64,000 nucleotides of DNA from CAISIP01 sp031396205 (GCA_031396205.1 JANNKH010000103.1:100981-164980); one strand, 5' to 3'. Shown: positions 1 to 9,087, numbered from the stretch's first letter. Program-made: numbers and translations. The notes: generated by a model not told the origin, from the sequence alone.

Positions 1-165
1 TGGGGCAATTGTGTCGGTGACTGGGCGCTGCATCCGCCGGACGCATCACACCGCGTGGCCGCCACGCTGGCCGCAGCCGTGCAGGCGGCGGCGATCAATT
101 GCACCCAGGCGGGTTGCCAGCCTCCGCGCCACGCGCAGGTGCTGGCGGCGCTGAGCGCCGGTTGA
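1..165 (+). CDS. C-terminal fragment of an unidentified protein
   Basis: The first reading frame is open from the first base to a TGA at 163-165 and encodes the last 54 residues of a protein whose start lies outside the window. The tail contains a WGNCVGDW stretch, an alanine-rich helix and three cysteines. The codons have the strong GC third-position bias of the neighbours, which supports real coding. I do not recognise the family. The cysteines could suggest an exported protein, but that is only a guess. Confidence 0.5.
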   Translation, partial: WGNCVGDWALHPPDASHRVAATLAAAVQAAAINCTQAGCQPPRHAQVLAALSAG

Positions 166-338
166 AGCGCCAGCGGCACGCAAGCACCGAGCCAGGTGCG
201 CAGGCTGGCAAGTCATCGGGGGGAAAAGCGCAGCATGAACCCATTGAACGGCAGTGCCGCGCTGGATTGATCTGGCGCAACGCCGTGCTGGCGCAGGTCG
301 CCTAGCATGGACCGATTCCTGGCCAATGTGGAGGAACC

Positions 339-521
339 ATGCAACATGAGCTTGACGACGAGCGACCGCTGGACCCCGGTCGCATCGACATGCTGAACCT
401 GTTCGAGCGTCAGCACTGGTGCAACGCGCTGCATTGCACCGAAGCCGAACTGGCCCAAGCCGTCGCCAGTGTCGGAACGCATGTGACGGCAGTGCGCGAA
501 TACCTTGCAGCGCTGCGCTGA
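339..521 (+). CDS. DUF3606 domain small protein
   Basis: This 60-residue protein matches the DUF3606 pattern: an RID motif near residue 14, a W at residue 27, then an acidic helix (TEAELAQAVASVG) and a final VREYL. Such proteins are small, usually stand-alone and of unknown function, common in Proteobacteria. A good Shine-Dalgarno sequence (GGAGGAA, 330-336) precedes the ATG and decides the start. It stands alone, with about 170 bp of non-coding DNA before it and about 150 bp after. Confidence 0.75.
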   Translation: MQHELDDERPLDPGRIDMLNLFERQHWCNALHCTEAELAQAVASVGTHVTAVREYLAALR

Positions 522-669
522 TCGCGCCATCGGGTGCCGGTCGCGGCCCGACACGGGGTCCATGGGTCCCGGGCAAAGTCCGGCCCCGGCTTTGTCCTAC
601 GAGTGGTTTGTGCGATTGGTGTTAGCTTCGGACTTTTCGCACTGCACGCACGGCAACCAGGAGGATTCG

Positions 670-882
670 ATGACGCGAAAGATTGGACAGGTCAAAGGCA
701 AGGTGACCTATCGCGAAGGCGATGGCATCATGATGAAAATCCCTAAGGGTCCCTGCGAGATCGAGGTCGAACAGCTCGACATCACACTGACCTGGTCGGA
801 CGGCGATGTGCATGGCTCCGCTGCGATACCGAAGTCGGACTACGAGCAATACGTCGCCAGCGGTGATCTGGTGCTCGAATAA
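670..882 (+). CDS. conserved hypothetical small protein (70 aa)
   Basis: The ATG at 670 follows a strong ribosome-binding site (AGGAGG at 659-664), which argues against the longer in-frame extension upstream. The 70-residue product is acidic and beta-rich (GKVTYREGDGIMMKIP, VEQLDITLTWSDG) and ends in LVLE. It has no signal peptide or membrane segment. I recognise it only as a small conserved hypothetical protein. It lies 32 bp before the YjbR-like gene and may be cotranscribed with it. Confidence 0.65.
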   Translation: MTRKIGQVKGKVTYREGDGIMMKIPKGPCEIEVEQLDITLTWSDGDVHGSAAIPKSDYEQYVASGDLVLE

Positions 883-914
883 GCGACAGGCTGAATCCAC
901 ACGCTCTCAACACC

Positions 915-1274
915 ATGAGTCTGTCCGATCATGCGTTGCAGGCACTGCGCGCTTTCGGTTTGTCTTACCCCGGCGCCCACACCAAGAGTCCATGGCCCGG
1001 CCATAGGGACCTGGCGGTCAAGGACAGAACCTTCGCCTACCTGAGCATCGAGGGCGAGCCATTTCGCATTTCCTGCAAGTTGCCGCAATCTGGCCAGGAT
1101 GCGCTGTGGTTGCCATTTGCCAAACCGACCGCCTACGGATTGGGCAAGAGCGGCTGGGTCAGCGCCGAACTGGAGGATGGTGAGCCCGTGCCGATCGACC
1201 TGTTCAAACGCTGGATCGACGAGAGCTACCGGGCGCAGGCGCCGAAGAAGTTGCTGGCAATGTTGACCGCGTGA
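915..1274 (+). CDS. MmcQ/YjbR family protein
   Basis: This 119-residue protein has the YjbR/MmcQ layout. An N-terminal helix (ALQALRAFGLSYPGAHTKSPWPGH) leads into a KDRTFAYLS strand, a lysine/leucine/alanine-rich middle and a GWVSAEL strand, and it ends in a helix with SYRAQAPKK. The family has a CyaY-like fold and is often called DNA-binding, but its cellular role is not settled. The length is typical. A hairpin terminator at 1361-1387 lies downstream and is shared with the convergent phasin gene. Confidence 0.8.
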   Translation: MSLSDHALQALRAFGLSYPGAHTKSPWPGHRDLAVKDRTFAYLSIEGEPFRISCKLPQSGQDALWLPFAKPTAYGLGKSGWVSAELEDGEPVPIDLFKRWIDESYRAQAPKKLLAMLTA

Positions 1275-1360
1275 AGTGACTGGCCCGCGCTGCCGGCCCA
1301 TCCGGTGCCGGATCGCGGCGGCGGCCATCGATGATGCGACCCGTGGGCAGGCACCAACAA

Positions 1361-1387
1361 AAAAACGGCACCCCAGAGTGCCGTTTT
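1361..1387. terminator. bidirectional rho-independent terminator
   Basis: AAAACGGCAC and GTGCCGTTTT form a perfect 10-bp inverted repeat around a six-base loop (CCCAGA). The arm ends give a T-run on both strands, so it can terminate both the YjbR-like gene (plus) and the phasin gene (minus), which converge here. Confidence 0.88.
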
Positions 1388-1416
1388 CGTGTTTCCTGCC
1401 GCGAGGCAGTCGACGT

Positions 1417-1965
1417 TCAAGCCTTCTTGGTAGCGGACTTGGTGGCTTTTACAGCCTGTTCGGTCATGGCCGAGTAGTTCGACTCGGCCACGGTCATCGC
1501 GTTCTTGGCGGTTTTCTGGGCCGATTCGATCGCGTTCTGGCTCGCGCTCAGCGTGTTCTTGAACAAGGCGACGGCTGCTTCGCTGCCGGCAGGTGCGTTC
1601 TTGGCCATGTTCTCGACCAGGGCCGAGATGTCTTTTTGTACCTGGGCGACATTGCCCTCGACCATCTGGGCCAGTTCAGCGCCCGATTCCGTGACGATGG
1701 CGACCACATGCTTGCCGTAGGCGGTCGATTTCTCGGCCAGGGACTGAAGGGAGCCGGTTTGCAGTGCCAGAAACTCGGATGGGTCTTTTGCGCCCATGAT
1801 GCTCTGCATGTTGTCAAACGACTCGGTCATCATGGCCTTGGAAGCGGCGAGGTTGAGCTCGACCAGCTTTTCGATTCCGGCAAAGACATTGTTGCTCAGG
1901 CCAGCCAGTGCTTGCACATTGGCTTGGTTGGTAGCGATCAGTTGTTCAGGTGTATACGTGTTCAT
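1417..1965 (-). CDS. phaP: phasin, polyhydroxyalkanoate granule-associated protein
   Basis: Phasins coat intracellular polyhydroxyalkanoate granules and control their size and number. The 182-residue product has the classic phasin start (TPEQLIATNQANVQALAGLSN), a long amphipathic all-helical body, and an alanine/lysine-rich tail ending KATKSATKKA. Its length fits the betaproteobacterial PhaP family (about 180-190 aa). An AAGGA ribosome-binding site lies 8-12 bp upstream of the ATG. A perfect 13-bp inverted repeat with CTGC-N3-GCAG character lies about 67-122 bp upstream and is probably the operator of the PHA-responsive repressor PhaR. The gene is monocistronic and ends at the hairpin at 1361-1387. 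Confidence 0.93.
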   Translation of the reverse strand: MNTYTPEQLIATNQANVQALAGLSNNVFAGIEKLVELNLAASKAMMTESFDNMQSIMGAKDPSEFLALQTGSLQSLAEKSTAYGKHVVAIVTESGAELAQMVEGNVAQVQKDISALVENMAKNAPAGSEAAVALFKNTLSASQNAIESAQKTAKNAMTVAESNYSAMTEQAVKATKSATKKA

Positions 1966-2031
1966 GTCGGTTTCCTTGGTTGGTGATACAGAGTTGCATG
2001 CGCAGATGAAGGTCGGGAGCCACCATCATGT

Positions 2032-2087
2032 TGCAGTGCAGCATGGCGCAAGTGTACGGCGGTTGCGCGGGTTTATGCTGCACTGCA
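2032..2087. promoter_or_regulatory. 13-bp inverted repeat upstream of the phasin gene, putative PhaR operator
   Basis: TGCAGTGCAGCAT (2032-2044) and its exact reverse complement ATGCTGCACTGCA (2075-2087) are separated by 30 bp, about four helical turns centre to centre. The right arm region contains CTGC-ACT-GCAG and the left TTGC-AGT-GCAG. Published PhaR sites in Paracoccus are TGC-rich with a CTGC-N3/4-GCAG form. Its placement upstream of a phasin gene fits PhaR control, but binding is inferred. Confidence 0.6.
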
Positions 2088-2191
2088 GCAAACATTAGAG
2101 ACCTGCGACTACTGGCTGGCGCGCCAACCATGCAGCGCCTGTTCGCGCGGCCCGGTGGTGCGCGCCGGACAGCCCGCGCCACGCGTACGGA

Positions 2192-4204
2192 CTACACCAG
2201 TTTGCGCCGGATCCTGCGGTCCCAGTCGCGGCAAAAGACCAGCGCATCGCCCTCGTAGGCCTCCAGCCGGCCGGTCACATGCCAATGGGTCTTGCTGGCC
2301 GTCATGGTCGAATAGCTCTCGGTACGCACCGCCCAGTCGCCGCGCGATCGCTCCTCGGTCCAGTGGCATTCCTGGCGCGCCGACAACGGGTCGTCGGGCC
2401 GGATGCGGTAGGTCTCGCGACCGACACCGCCATAGGTCAGGCCGTGTTCGGTGATGGTGCTGACGCCGAAATCGTCGACGATGGTCAGGCATTGCTCGCC
2501 GGTCTTCTGGTCGATGCTCAGCGCGCGCCGGTTCGAGGGCTTGCGCACCGTGTCGAGCTTGACCGGCGGCGCCGCCTCGGCCGGCGCAAACGGCGGCGGC
2601 GTCTCGCCGCGCCGGATCTTGCGCACCGGCACATCGACAAAGCTGCTGCCCAGGTGCAGCGTCAGCGTGGGTGCCTCGGGTGCCGGCCAGATCAGCGGCC
2701 AGTAACTGGTCGAGATGCTGATGCGCAGGCGCTGCCCCTTGCGTACCTTGACCGCCACGTCGTCGAGGTGCAGGCGCACCGTGTAGGCCTTGCCGGGCTC
2801 CAGCGGCTCGGGGTGTTCGTGGCTGTCGCGGTGGCACAGGTTGAGCACGCCATAACTCAGGCGCGACACCGCGCCGTCCGGCCAGACCGCGTTGAGCCGC
2901 ACCGCCATGTTGGCGGCCGGCTTGTCCGAACTCAGCTTGAGCTGGATCGCGGTGGCTCCGACGATGTCGATATCGCGCGTCAACGGCGCGCTGTCGAACG
3001 TCACCGAGCCGGCGTCGTCACGGCGTTGGTCGCCCGCAAACTCAGGACCGAGCCAGATGATGCAGTATTCGCCAGCGTCAGCGCCGGTAGTCTGCGGCGA
3101 CGCGATGATGCGTTTGTCGGATGCGCCCTTGACGCCGGCCAGCCCATGGGTGTTGAGGTACAAGCGTTGCAGCGCATGAATGTCGGCCGGCCAGTGGTTG
3201 TCGCTGACCCAGCGCCCCTCGATGTGCGCCACCGACGCACCGGGACGGCCCGGCTCCATGATGAAGGTGCGGTAGTGCGGATCCTCGTCCACGCCGGTGT
3301 CGACGCCCTTGAGCCAGTGGTCCCACCAGCGCAGCATCTCCTGCAGGAAACCGATGCGCGGCTCGGGCAGCGCGAAATGCGGGTATTTGTGCGCCCACGG
3401 GCCGATGATGCCCCGGGAAGGTGACTTGAGCGAGCCGACCAGCCGCGGCACCGCATTGGTATAGGCGTCGTTCCAGCCGCCGACAGCCAGCACCGCGGCC
3501 TGGATCGCGCCAATGTCCTCGCACACCGAGCCGTGCTTCCAGTAGCGGTCACGATGCGGGTGCTCCAGCCAGGCGATCGCCAGCAGTGGCTCGTGCTCCA
3601 ATCGCTGCAGCCACATCGCGCGCCAGCGATCACCGACCAGCGCCGGGTCCGGCGGGCGCGAGGAGTACGCGAACATGGTGGCCGACCAGCCCAGATTTTC
3701 ATTGAGCAGGCAGCCGCCCTTGTAGTGGATGTCGTCGCTGTAGCGGTCGTCGGTCGAGCACAGCGTGACGATCGCCTTGAGCGCCGGCGGCTGCAGCGCC
3801 GCCACCTGCAGGCCGTTGAAGCCACCCCAGGATATGCCCATCATGCCGACCTGGCCGCTGCACCAGGCTTGGCCGGCGAGCCATGCGATCACCGCGACGG
3901 CATCGTCCATTTCCTGCTGCGTGTACTCGTCGTCCATCAGGCCATCGGAGTCACCGTTGCCGCGCATGTCGACCCGCACACAGGCATAGCCGTGGCCGGC
4001 CAGGTAGGGGTGGGTCAGGGCATCGCGCACATGGGTGCCGTCGCGTTTGCGATAGGGCAGGTATTCCAGGATGGCGGGTACCGGATTGTGTTCGGCATCG
4101 ACCGGAATCCAGATGCGCGCGGCCAGCTTGCAGCCATCGGCCAACATGATGAAGGTGTTGGCGATCTCCCTGATCTTGCGGGGATAGGACTTGATGGTTT
4201 TCAT
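2192..4204 (-). CDS. CocE/NonD family hydrolase (X-Pro dipeptidyl-peptidase S15 type)
   Basis: This 670-residue serine hydrolase has the CocE/NonD two-domain layout. An N-terminal alpha/beta hydrolase carries the nucleophile motif GISWGG (Ser about 125), the acid in GGWNDAY (Asp about 246) and the histidine in GPWAHKYPH (about 272-276). A C-terminal jelly-roll domain begins near residue 340. Family members cleave esters or amides, for example cocaine, glutaryl-7-ACA or X-Pro peptides, so the substrate cannot be read from sequence. The ATG at 4204 was preferred over one 12 codons upstream because GGAG precedes it. There is no signal peptide, so it is probably cytoplasmic. It has no obvious operon partner. 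Confidence 0.88.
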   Translation of the reverse strand: MKTIKSYPRKIREIANTFIMLADGCKLAARIWIPVDAEHNPVPAILEYLPYRKRDGTHVRDALTHPYLAGHGYACVRVDMRGNGDSDGLMDDEYTQQEMDDAVAVIAWLAGQAWCSGQVGMMGISWGGFNGLQVAALQPPALKAIVTLCSTDDRYSDDIHYKGGCLLNENLGWSATMFAYSSRPPDPALVGDRWRAMWLQRLEHEPLLAIAWLEHPHRDRYWKHGSVCEDIGAIQAAVLAVGGWNDAYTNAVPRLVGSLKSPSRGIIGPWAHKYPHFALPEPRIGFLQEMLRWWDHWLKGVDTGVDEDPHYRTFIMEPGRPGASVAHIEGRWVSDNHWPADIHALQRLYLNTHGLAGVKGASDKRIIASPQTTGADAGEYCIIWLGPEFAGDQRRDDAGSVTFDSAPLTRDIDIVGATAIQLKLSSDKPAANMAVRLNAVWPDGAVSRLSYGVLNLCHRDSHEHPEPLEPGKAYTVRLHLDDVAVKVRKGQRLRISISTSYWPLIWPAPEAPTLTLHLGSSFVDVPVRKIRRGETPPPFAPAEAAPPVKLDTVRKPSNRRALSIDQKTGEQCLTIVDDFGVSTITEHGLTYGGVGRETYRIRPDDPLSARQECHWTEERSRGDWAVRTESYSTMTASKTHWHVTGRLEAYEGDALVFCRDWDRRIRRKLV

Positions 4205-4317
4205 GGCAGGGCTCCAGACGCGCGGATGGGCCCGGGCCACTGTAGCAGGCGGCGACTTCGTAGCCCGACAGGCTCCTCGGAGTGGGCCGGGTCACACCCA
4301 CGCGGCCCGGGTGGCGC

Positions 4318-5031
4318 TCAGAACCACCGCGCGACCAGTGGCATCAGCAGCGCGGCCAGTATCACCTGCACACCCAGCGCCAGGCCGGCGTAGGCGCCGG
4401 CATCGGCGTCGACCTGCATCGCCCGTGCGGCACCGATGCCATGCGAGGCGGTGCCCAGCGCAAAGCCGCGCGCGCGCATCGACAGGGGGCCGATCGCGTC
4501 GAACAGATACTTGGCACTGACCGCGCCGACGAGCCCGGTCAGCACCGCGAACACCGCCGCCAGCGCCGGTATGCCGCCGATCTGCTCGGCGATGCCCATG
4601 GCCACCGGCGCGGTGACCGACTTGGGTGCCAGCGAGCGCAGCAGTTCGTCGGGCAGGCCCAGCGCCCAGCCGATCGCGACCGCGCTCGCGCTGGCCGCCG
4701 CGCCACCGGCCAGGCCCGCCAACAGGATCGCACCCGCCCTGCGGCGCAGCTCGGCGCGGCGTTGCCACAGCGGCCATGCCAGCGCGACCACCGCCGGACC
4801 GAGCAGGAAATGGATGAATTGCGCACCGGAGAAATAGCGCGGGTAGGGGGTACCGCTCAGCGTCAGCAATAGCGCCAGCACCAGCACCGTCCACAACACC
4901 GGATTGGCCCAGGGGGCCTGATCCAGCCGCAGGTACATTGCCTGCGCCAGCACATAGGTGACGATGGTCGCCGTCAGGCCGAACAGCGGCGTGGTGGACA
5001 GGTAGACCCAGAGCTGGACGAAATCCTGCAT
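4318..5031 (-). CDS. lrgB: LrgB/CidB family membrane protein
   Basis: This 237-residue polytopic protein has the LrgB signatures SVTAPVAMGIAEQIGG and GTASHGIGAARAM and about seven hydrophobic segments. LrgB works with LrgA/CidA. The family was named for control of murein hydrolase export and lysis, and some homologues move small carboxylates. It lies 17 bp downstream of the lrgA-like gene, so the two form one operon. Length and motifs are complete. Whether it acts in lysis or in transport cannot be decided from the window. Confidence 0.9.
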   Translation of the reverse strand: MQDFVQLWVYLSTTPLFGLTATIVTYVLAQAMYLRLDQAPWANPVLWTVLVLALLLTLSGTPYPRYFSGAQFIHFLLGPAVVALAWPLWQRRAELRRRAGAILLAGLAGGAAASASAVAIGWALGLPDELLRSLAPKSVTAPVAMGIAEQIGGIPALAAVFAVLTGLVGAVSAKYLFDAIGPLSMRARGFALGTASHGIGAARAMQVDADAGAYAGLALGVQVILAALLMPLVARWF

Positions 5032-5048
5032 CGCGCGTACGGCTCGCT

Positions 5049-5411
5049 TTACGGTTCCGGGTCCGCGCCGGCCGAGCGGCGCAGCAGCATCCGCAACACC
5101 ACGGCCGTGACCGCCAGGCCGACCCAGGTCGACAGCACGATCGCCACCAGCATGCGCAACCCGTATTGCGACAGCAGGCCCAGGTGCGTCATCACGCCCA
5201 CCCCAACCGGCACGAACAGCAACGACAGATGCGCCAACAGGGCATCGGCCACCAGGCCCACCGGTGTGCGCACCAGCGGCCAGCGCAAGCCGATCAGCAG
5301 CAGCAACATGCCCAGCACCGGGCCGGGCAGGGGCAGTCCGACCAGCCGCGCCAGTATTTCACCGGCCGACTGGCACACCAACAGCCAGGCCAGGCCGGTC
5401 AGCAAGGGCAT
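5049..5411 (-). CDS. lrgA: LrgA/CidA family holin-like protein
   Basis: This 120-residue membrane protein has four predicted helices and the LrgA/CidA core LPLPGPVLGMLLLLIGL, followed by SLLFVPVGVGVMTHLGLL. Members are small holin-like proteins paired with LrgB. The gene is immediately upstream of lrgB (17 bp gap), which supports the call. The regulator usually found nearby (LytTR or LysR) is not adjacent. Confidence 0.9.
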   Translation of the reverse strand: MPLLTGLAWLLVCQSAGEILARLVGLPLPGPVLGMLLLLIGLRWPLVRTPVGLVADALLAHLSLLFVPVGVGVMTHLGLLSQYGLRMLVAIVLSTWVGLAVTAVVLRMLLRRSAGADPEP

Positions 5412-5464
5412 GGTGCGGCAAAGGACAGGGCGAGCTGGCGCAGATCGGGCATGGCACCCGATTG

Positions 5465-6907
5465 TCAGGCAGACACCATCAGCCGCACATGGCCGTCCGC
5501 GGCGGCGCCTTCCATCGTCGCCATCCGTTCACCGGCCGCAAGCCGCGCCATGTCATGGTGCAGCCGTGCCAAACTGCCCGGGTGCGCCGCATGGTCGATC
5601 AGCGTGCAGGCGATCTCCAGTTGCCCATCGGCATGGCGCATGAACTCGACGGCGCGGGCCTGCGAAGGCCAGTCGATCAGCGAGGCGGTAGCGATTTCCC
5701 AGAATCCACCGCGGTGGCCCGGATGCGGCGTGATCCGGTGCAGATGGCGGTGACCCACCAGCCAGGCCGCGACGCAGCGGTGGCGGTGCAGCACCGCGGT
5801 CAACGCGGCACCGAGGCGGCGGTCGGGGTCGCGGCCCAGCGTATTGGTCAGCGACAGCGCGCCATGGTGGCTGGCCAAGACGGCCACCCGCCCGCGCTCG
5901 TGGTCGACCTCGGCCAAACGATCCTCCAGCCACGCCAGTTGTGCCACTCCGACGCTGCCTTGGAAATCACCTGCCGGATGGTTGGTGTCGAGCAAGATCA
6001 GCCGCACATGCTCGGTGTCGATGACGGCATCGGCAACACCCGTCGCGGCATGGCGTGCGGTGTAGCCGCTTGCGCCACGCGTGACATGGGCCTCGATCCA
6101 TTCAGGTCGACTCACCGCCCGGCGTGTTTCCAGCGCCGGCACACTGCGCGTTGCACCGCGGGAAAAGTCGGCCGGATGCTTGACAAAGTGCGCCAGCGGG
6201 TCGACCGGTGCACATCGATCAGGTCGGCGCAGCGTCTTGGCGCTGCCAACGGCGATGGCCTCTATCCCTGGTTCCGGCAAGGCCGTGCCCTGGCGCAGCA
6301 GGTCGTGGTTACCGGCCACGCTGGTCCAGGCAAAACCCAGTCCGGCCGATACCAGCTTGGCACCGGCGCGCTCCCGGAAATCGGGCACCGCCGGGTAGCC
6401 GCGTGGTTTCAACCGGTCCGGCACGGCCGCATCGGGGGACCAGAACGGCCAGGGGCCGGGACCGAGCTCGCCCGACGCATCCTGCGCACCCCCCAGGGCC
6501 GACAGGCAGGTGCTACCGCCAGCCATGATCGTCAGGAAGGCGTCGAGTTCATTGCGCTGGGCGTTGTCGATGTTGTCGCCCAGACTCAGTGCCAGGTCGT
6601 AATTGCGGCCGCTGCAAGGTGCCAGCGGCCGGTTGCGAACGCCGTCCACATGCGCGGCCAGGGTCCAATGGGCCAGCGCGTCGTACGGACGGTACATGGG
6701 CTGCAGCGGTTTCCAGGCCGGGTCCGCGTCCAGTTGCGCCACCCATTCACAGCGTGCCGGCGACGCGCAGTCGAGCACCTGCACATCGCTGACCAGCCAC
6801 AGCGCCAGCAATGCTTCACCCGCACCTGCCGGTGGGGCATTGCCAAGCTCGGTGCGAACGGTCCGGTACACCGGCCACAGGGTACGCAGCCGGTGATGGA
6901 CCGTCAA
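5465..6907 (-). CDS. metallophosphoesterase (calcineurin-like)
   Basis: This 480-residue protein carries the ordered metal-binding motifs of the calcineurin-like superfamily: SDVQ (Asp 41), SLGDNID, GNHD (about residue 207), SHHG and GHRHLH. Between them are large insertions similar to a family best known from Actinobacteria (the PPA1498-like group), a resemblance noted from memory. It probably hydrolyses a phosphomono- or diester, with unknown substrate. It lies 13 bp after the PEP-CTERM gene and 53 bp before lrgA on the same strand, so cotranscription is likely. I see no clear signal peptide. Confidence 0.82.
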   Translation of the reverse strand: MTVHHRLRTLWPVYRTVRTELGNAPPAGAGEALLALWLVSDVQVLDCASPARCEWVAQLDADPAWKPLQPMYRPYDALAHWTLAAHVDGVRNRPLAPCSGRNYDLALSLGDNIDNAQRNELDAFLTIMAGGSTCLSALGGAQDASGELGPGPWPFWSPDAAVPDRLKPRGYPAVPDFRERAGAKLVSAGLGFAWTSVAGNHDLLRQGTALPEPGIEAIAVGSAKTLRRPDRCAPVDPLAHFVKHPADFSRGATRSVPALETRRAVSRPEWIEAHVTRGASGYTARHAATGVADAVIDTEHVRLILLDTNHPAGDFQGSVGVAQLAWLEDRLAEVDHERGRVAVLASHHGALSLTNTLGRDPDRRLGAALTAVLHRHRCVAAWLVGHRHLHRITPHPGHRGGFWEIATASLIDWPSQARAVEFMRHADGQLEIACTLIDHAAHPGSLARLHHDMARLAAGERMATMEGAAADGHVRLMVSA

Positions 6908-6920
6908 GCAACGGCCAGCG

Positions 6921-7544
6921 TCAGCCGGCGCCGCGTTGGCGTCGTCGCGCCAGCGCCGTCATCGCGCCCAAGGCGCCGAGCACAAGGGCCAGGCTGCCGG
7001 GCTCGGGCACCGCGTTCAATTGCAGGTTGTCGACGCTGTAGTCGCCAATTGCGCTGAACTTCAGATCCACCAGGTTGGTCCAGTTGACCGCAAACGGGGC
7101 CAGCCCGGCGGACGTCTGGTCCAGCGAGAAGCTGGCCGTCAACGTGCTGTTGTCGGCGAGGGTGCCGAGCAGCAACACGTCGGTTGCCCACGGTTCGCCG
7201 CCATAGAACGGGTCGAGAAAACCGAGATTGCCGCCACCGAGTTCGATACTGCCGATGCTGAATATGCCGGTCGGCCCGCCCGTGATGCTGAACATCGCGT
7301 TGTTGGCTGCATACAACGAGGCGGTTCCGTTGCTGGCGTAGGCGCCGGTCAGGTCGGCGGCAAACAGGATCGCCGGATCACCATTGCGCTGCGTGAAGGT
7401 AAAGCCTTGCGCCTGAAAGCTGTCGCCCTGCGCCACGGTGGCACCTTGCTCATCGATCGGGTCGAACGTGATGACCGCAGCTTGGGTGGCGCAGCCCAGG
7501 CCGAGCAGCGCGATGGCCGCGAAGTGCGGGATAGAGGAAGTCAT
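6921..7544 (-). CDS. PEP-CTERM sorting domain protein
   Basis: The 207-residue product starts with a signal peptide (HFAAIALLGLGCATQAA) and ends with a complete PEP-CTERM tripartite tail: VPEPGS, a hydrophobic helix (LALVLGALGAMTALA) and an arginine cluster (RRRQR). Such proteins are exported, then cut and released by exosortase. The body is beta-rich and low in charge (GDPAILFAADLTGAYAS, NLVDLKFSAIGDYSVDNLQL), as in secreted or EPS-associated PEP-CTERM proteins. The exosortase itself is not in this window. The gene lies between the exported DUF4331 protein (31 bp upstream) and the metallophosphoesterase (13 bp downstream). Confidence 0.9.
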   Translation of the reverse strand: MTSSIPHFAAIALLGLGCATQAAVITFDPIDEQGATVAQGDSFQAQGFTFTQRNGDPAILFAADLTGAYASNGTASLYAANNAMFSITGGPTGIFSIGSIELGGGNLGFLDPFYGGEPWATDVLLLGTLADNSTLTASFSLDQTSAGLAPFAVNWTNLVDLKFSAIGDYSVDNLQLNAVPEPGSLALVLGALGAMTALARRRQRGAG

Positions 7545-7575
7545 GGTCGTTACTTTCTATAGTAGGGATCGGCAC

Positions 7576-9087
7576 TCACGGCGAGCCCGGGATGGGATTG
7601 GCCAGATACGGGAATCCGGCTTGCATCGGCACCACCGCCTGGTCCACTGCGTCATGCAGCTTCAAAGCGGTCATGCCCAGAGGCACATTGGCGGGTCTGC
7701 AGGCCGCGCCAAGGCCCAGCGCGTTGGTGTTTCCGTTCACGATGCACAACCCCCCCGCGACCGCCACCAGCGAGATGTCCACCACATCGTCTTTCAGGCG
7801 CCGACCATTGGGGAAGCCCGCGGCGTCACCGCCCAGCAATCCTAGCCGGTTCTGGCTGGCCAACGCCGTGGGTGCCACCGACGTGTTCAGGCGCAGCATC
7901 TCCGAGGCCACCACGTTGGCGGGCTGGTTGACGGTCGGAATGCCAGTGAGGAAAGTGGTCACCAGATCGGTGCGCGGCAGGAAGGTCGGCTCGGCCGTGT
8001 TGGGCGGCAGTCCAAGCGCGATATCGAGCAGGCGTGGCAAAGTGGGATGGGTCACATAGGTGGCAAACTGGCCGTCGTTGCGCGGCAGCGAGGCGTTGAA
8101 CCGGTCCTTGTCCGGCAATCCGATGACCACCTCATTGACCAGCGGCATACCCAGGCGCGACACCTGGACCCAGCCACCACCGTAGTTGGCCGATGTCTGG
8201 TGTCCGGCGGGCGGCGCGGCGTTCATTAGCTGGCTCTGGCGCACGCTGGCCGTGGTCCAGCCGCCGATCACCGGCTCGCTTCCCTGTGTCAGACAGCTTC
8301 GATGCACCTCGATGGCCAGCGTCGTCACATTTTTGTCGTCGATGGTATTGGGCGCGGCGTTGATGAACTGCGGATCGGTCAGTACCGCAACCGGCGCGTT
8401 GACCAGATCAAAGATGGTACCCAGATTGACCGCGAACGGGTCCTTGCGCTGGCCCACAAATACCCGCCCGGGCGCGGCACAACCGGGGATGTTGACGGAG
8501 TAGACATGCTGGGCCGCGTAGGCCGGGTAGTTCGGAATGGTCTTGGTGCCGATGTTGTCGGCCGGCTTGTCGAACTGCGTCTGGCCATTGCCGGCGTTGG
8601 TGACGGCGGCGCTGGCGCCGGTGCGCCGGTCGCCGCGAATCAGGTTCAGCGTGAACTTCTCGTTCACATTGAGCGTGCCCGCGTTGGGCTCGCCGACACC
8701 GCCGGCCTGGCTCAGCGGGATCGCCACGTTCTGATCGCCGATCGGAAGTGTGATGGCCTTGAACAGATTCTGGAACCGGAATTGAAAAGTCAGGTCCTCG
8801 CGCGCGTCGCCGTTGTTGTCAACATGGATCTCGTACAGCGCGTTGGGCTCCATCTTGAAGTAGTTCGGTCCGCCATACGGGTCCTGCAGTGGCTGGTAGT
8901 TGGCGATCAGGGTGACAAAATCGGCCCGCCCGGGCTCGTAACTTCGAAACAGGTAGAAATCGGTGCCATCCACCTTGGGCGTGGTGCTGATGAAAGGGGC
9001 TTCCCGGTGGCTGGAAGCAAGACTGGCGGCGCTGGCGCACAGTGCCAGTGCGCTGATGATTGCGCATCGTATCCGGCGACTCGACAT
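7576..9087 (-). CDS. DUF4331 family exported protein
   Basis: The start at 9087 has a strong ribosome-binding site (AAGGAG) and gives a 503-residue protein with a clean signal peptide (IRCAIISALALCASAASLAS). The mature protein opens with SSHREAPFISTTPKVDGTDFYLF, the hallmark of DUF4331. The rest is the usual large beta-rich domain (NALYEIHVDNNGDAREDLTFQF). The function of DUF4331 is unknown, and it is often found near secreted or PEP-CTERM proteins as here. It heads a probable operon with the PEP-CTERM gene and the phosphoesterase. An upstream in-frame extension to 9261 lacks signal-peptide character and was rejected. Confidence 0.88.
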   Translation of the reverse strand: MSSRRIRCAIISALALCASAASLASSHREAPFISTTPKVDGTDFYLFRSYEPGRADFVTLIANYQPLQDPYGGPNYFKMEPNALYEIHVDNNGDAREDLTFQFRFQNLFKAITLPIGDQNVAIPLSQAGGVGEPNAGTLNVNEKFTLNLIRGDRRTGASAAVTNAGNGQTQFDKPADNIGTKTIPNYPAYAAQHVYSVNIPGCAAPGRVFVGQRKDPFAVNLGTIFDLVNAPVAVLTDPQFINAAPNTIDDKNVTTLAIEVHRSCLTQGSEPVIGGWTTASVRQSQLMNAAPPAGHQTSANYGGGWVQVSRLGMPLVNEVVIGLPDKDRFNASLPRNDGQFATYVTHPTLPRLLDIALGLPPNTAEPTFLPRTDLVTTFLTGIPTVNQPANVVASEMLRLNTSVAPTALASQNRLGLLGGDAAGFPNGRRLKDDVVDISLVAVAGGLCIVNGNTNALGLGAACRPANVPLGMTALKLHDAVDQAVVPMQAGFPYLANPIPGSP

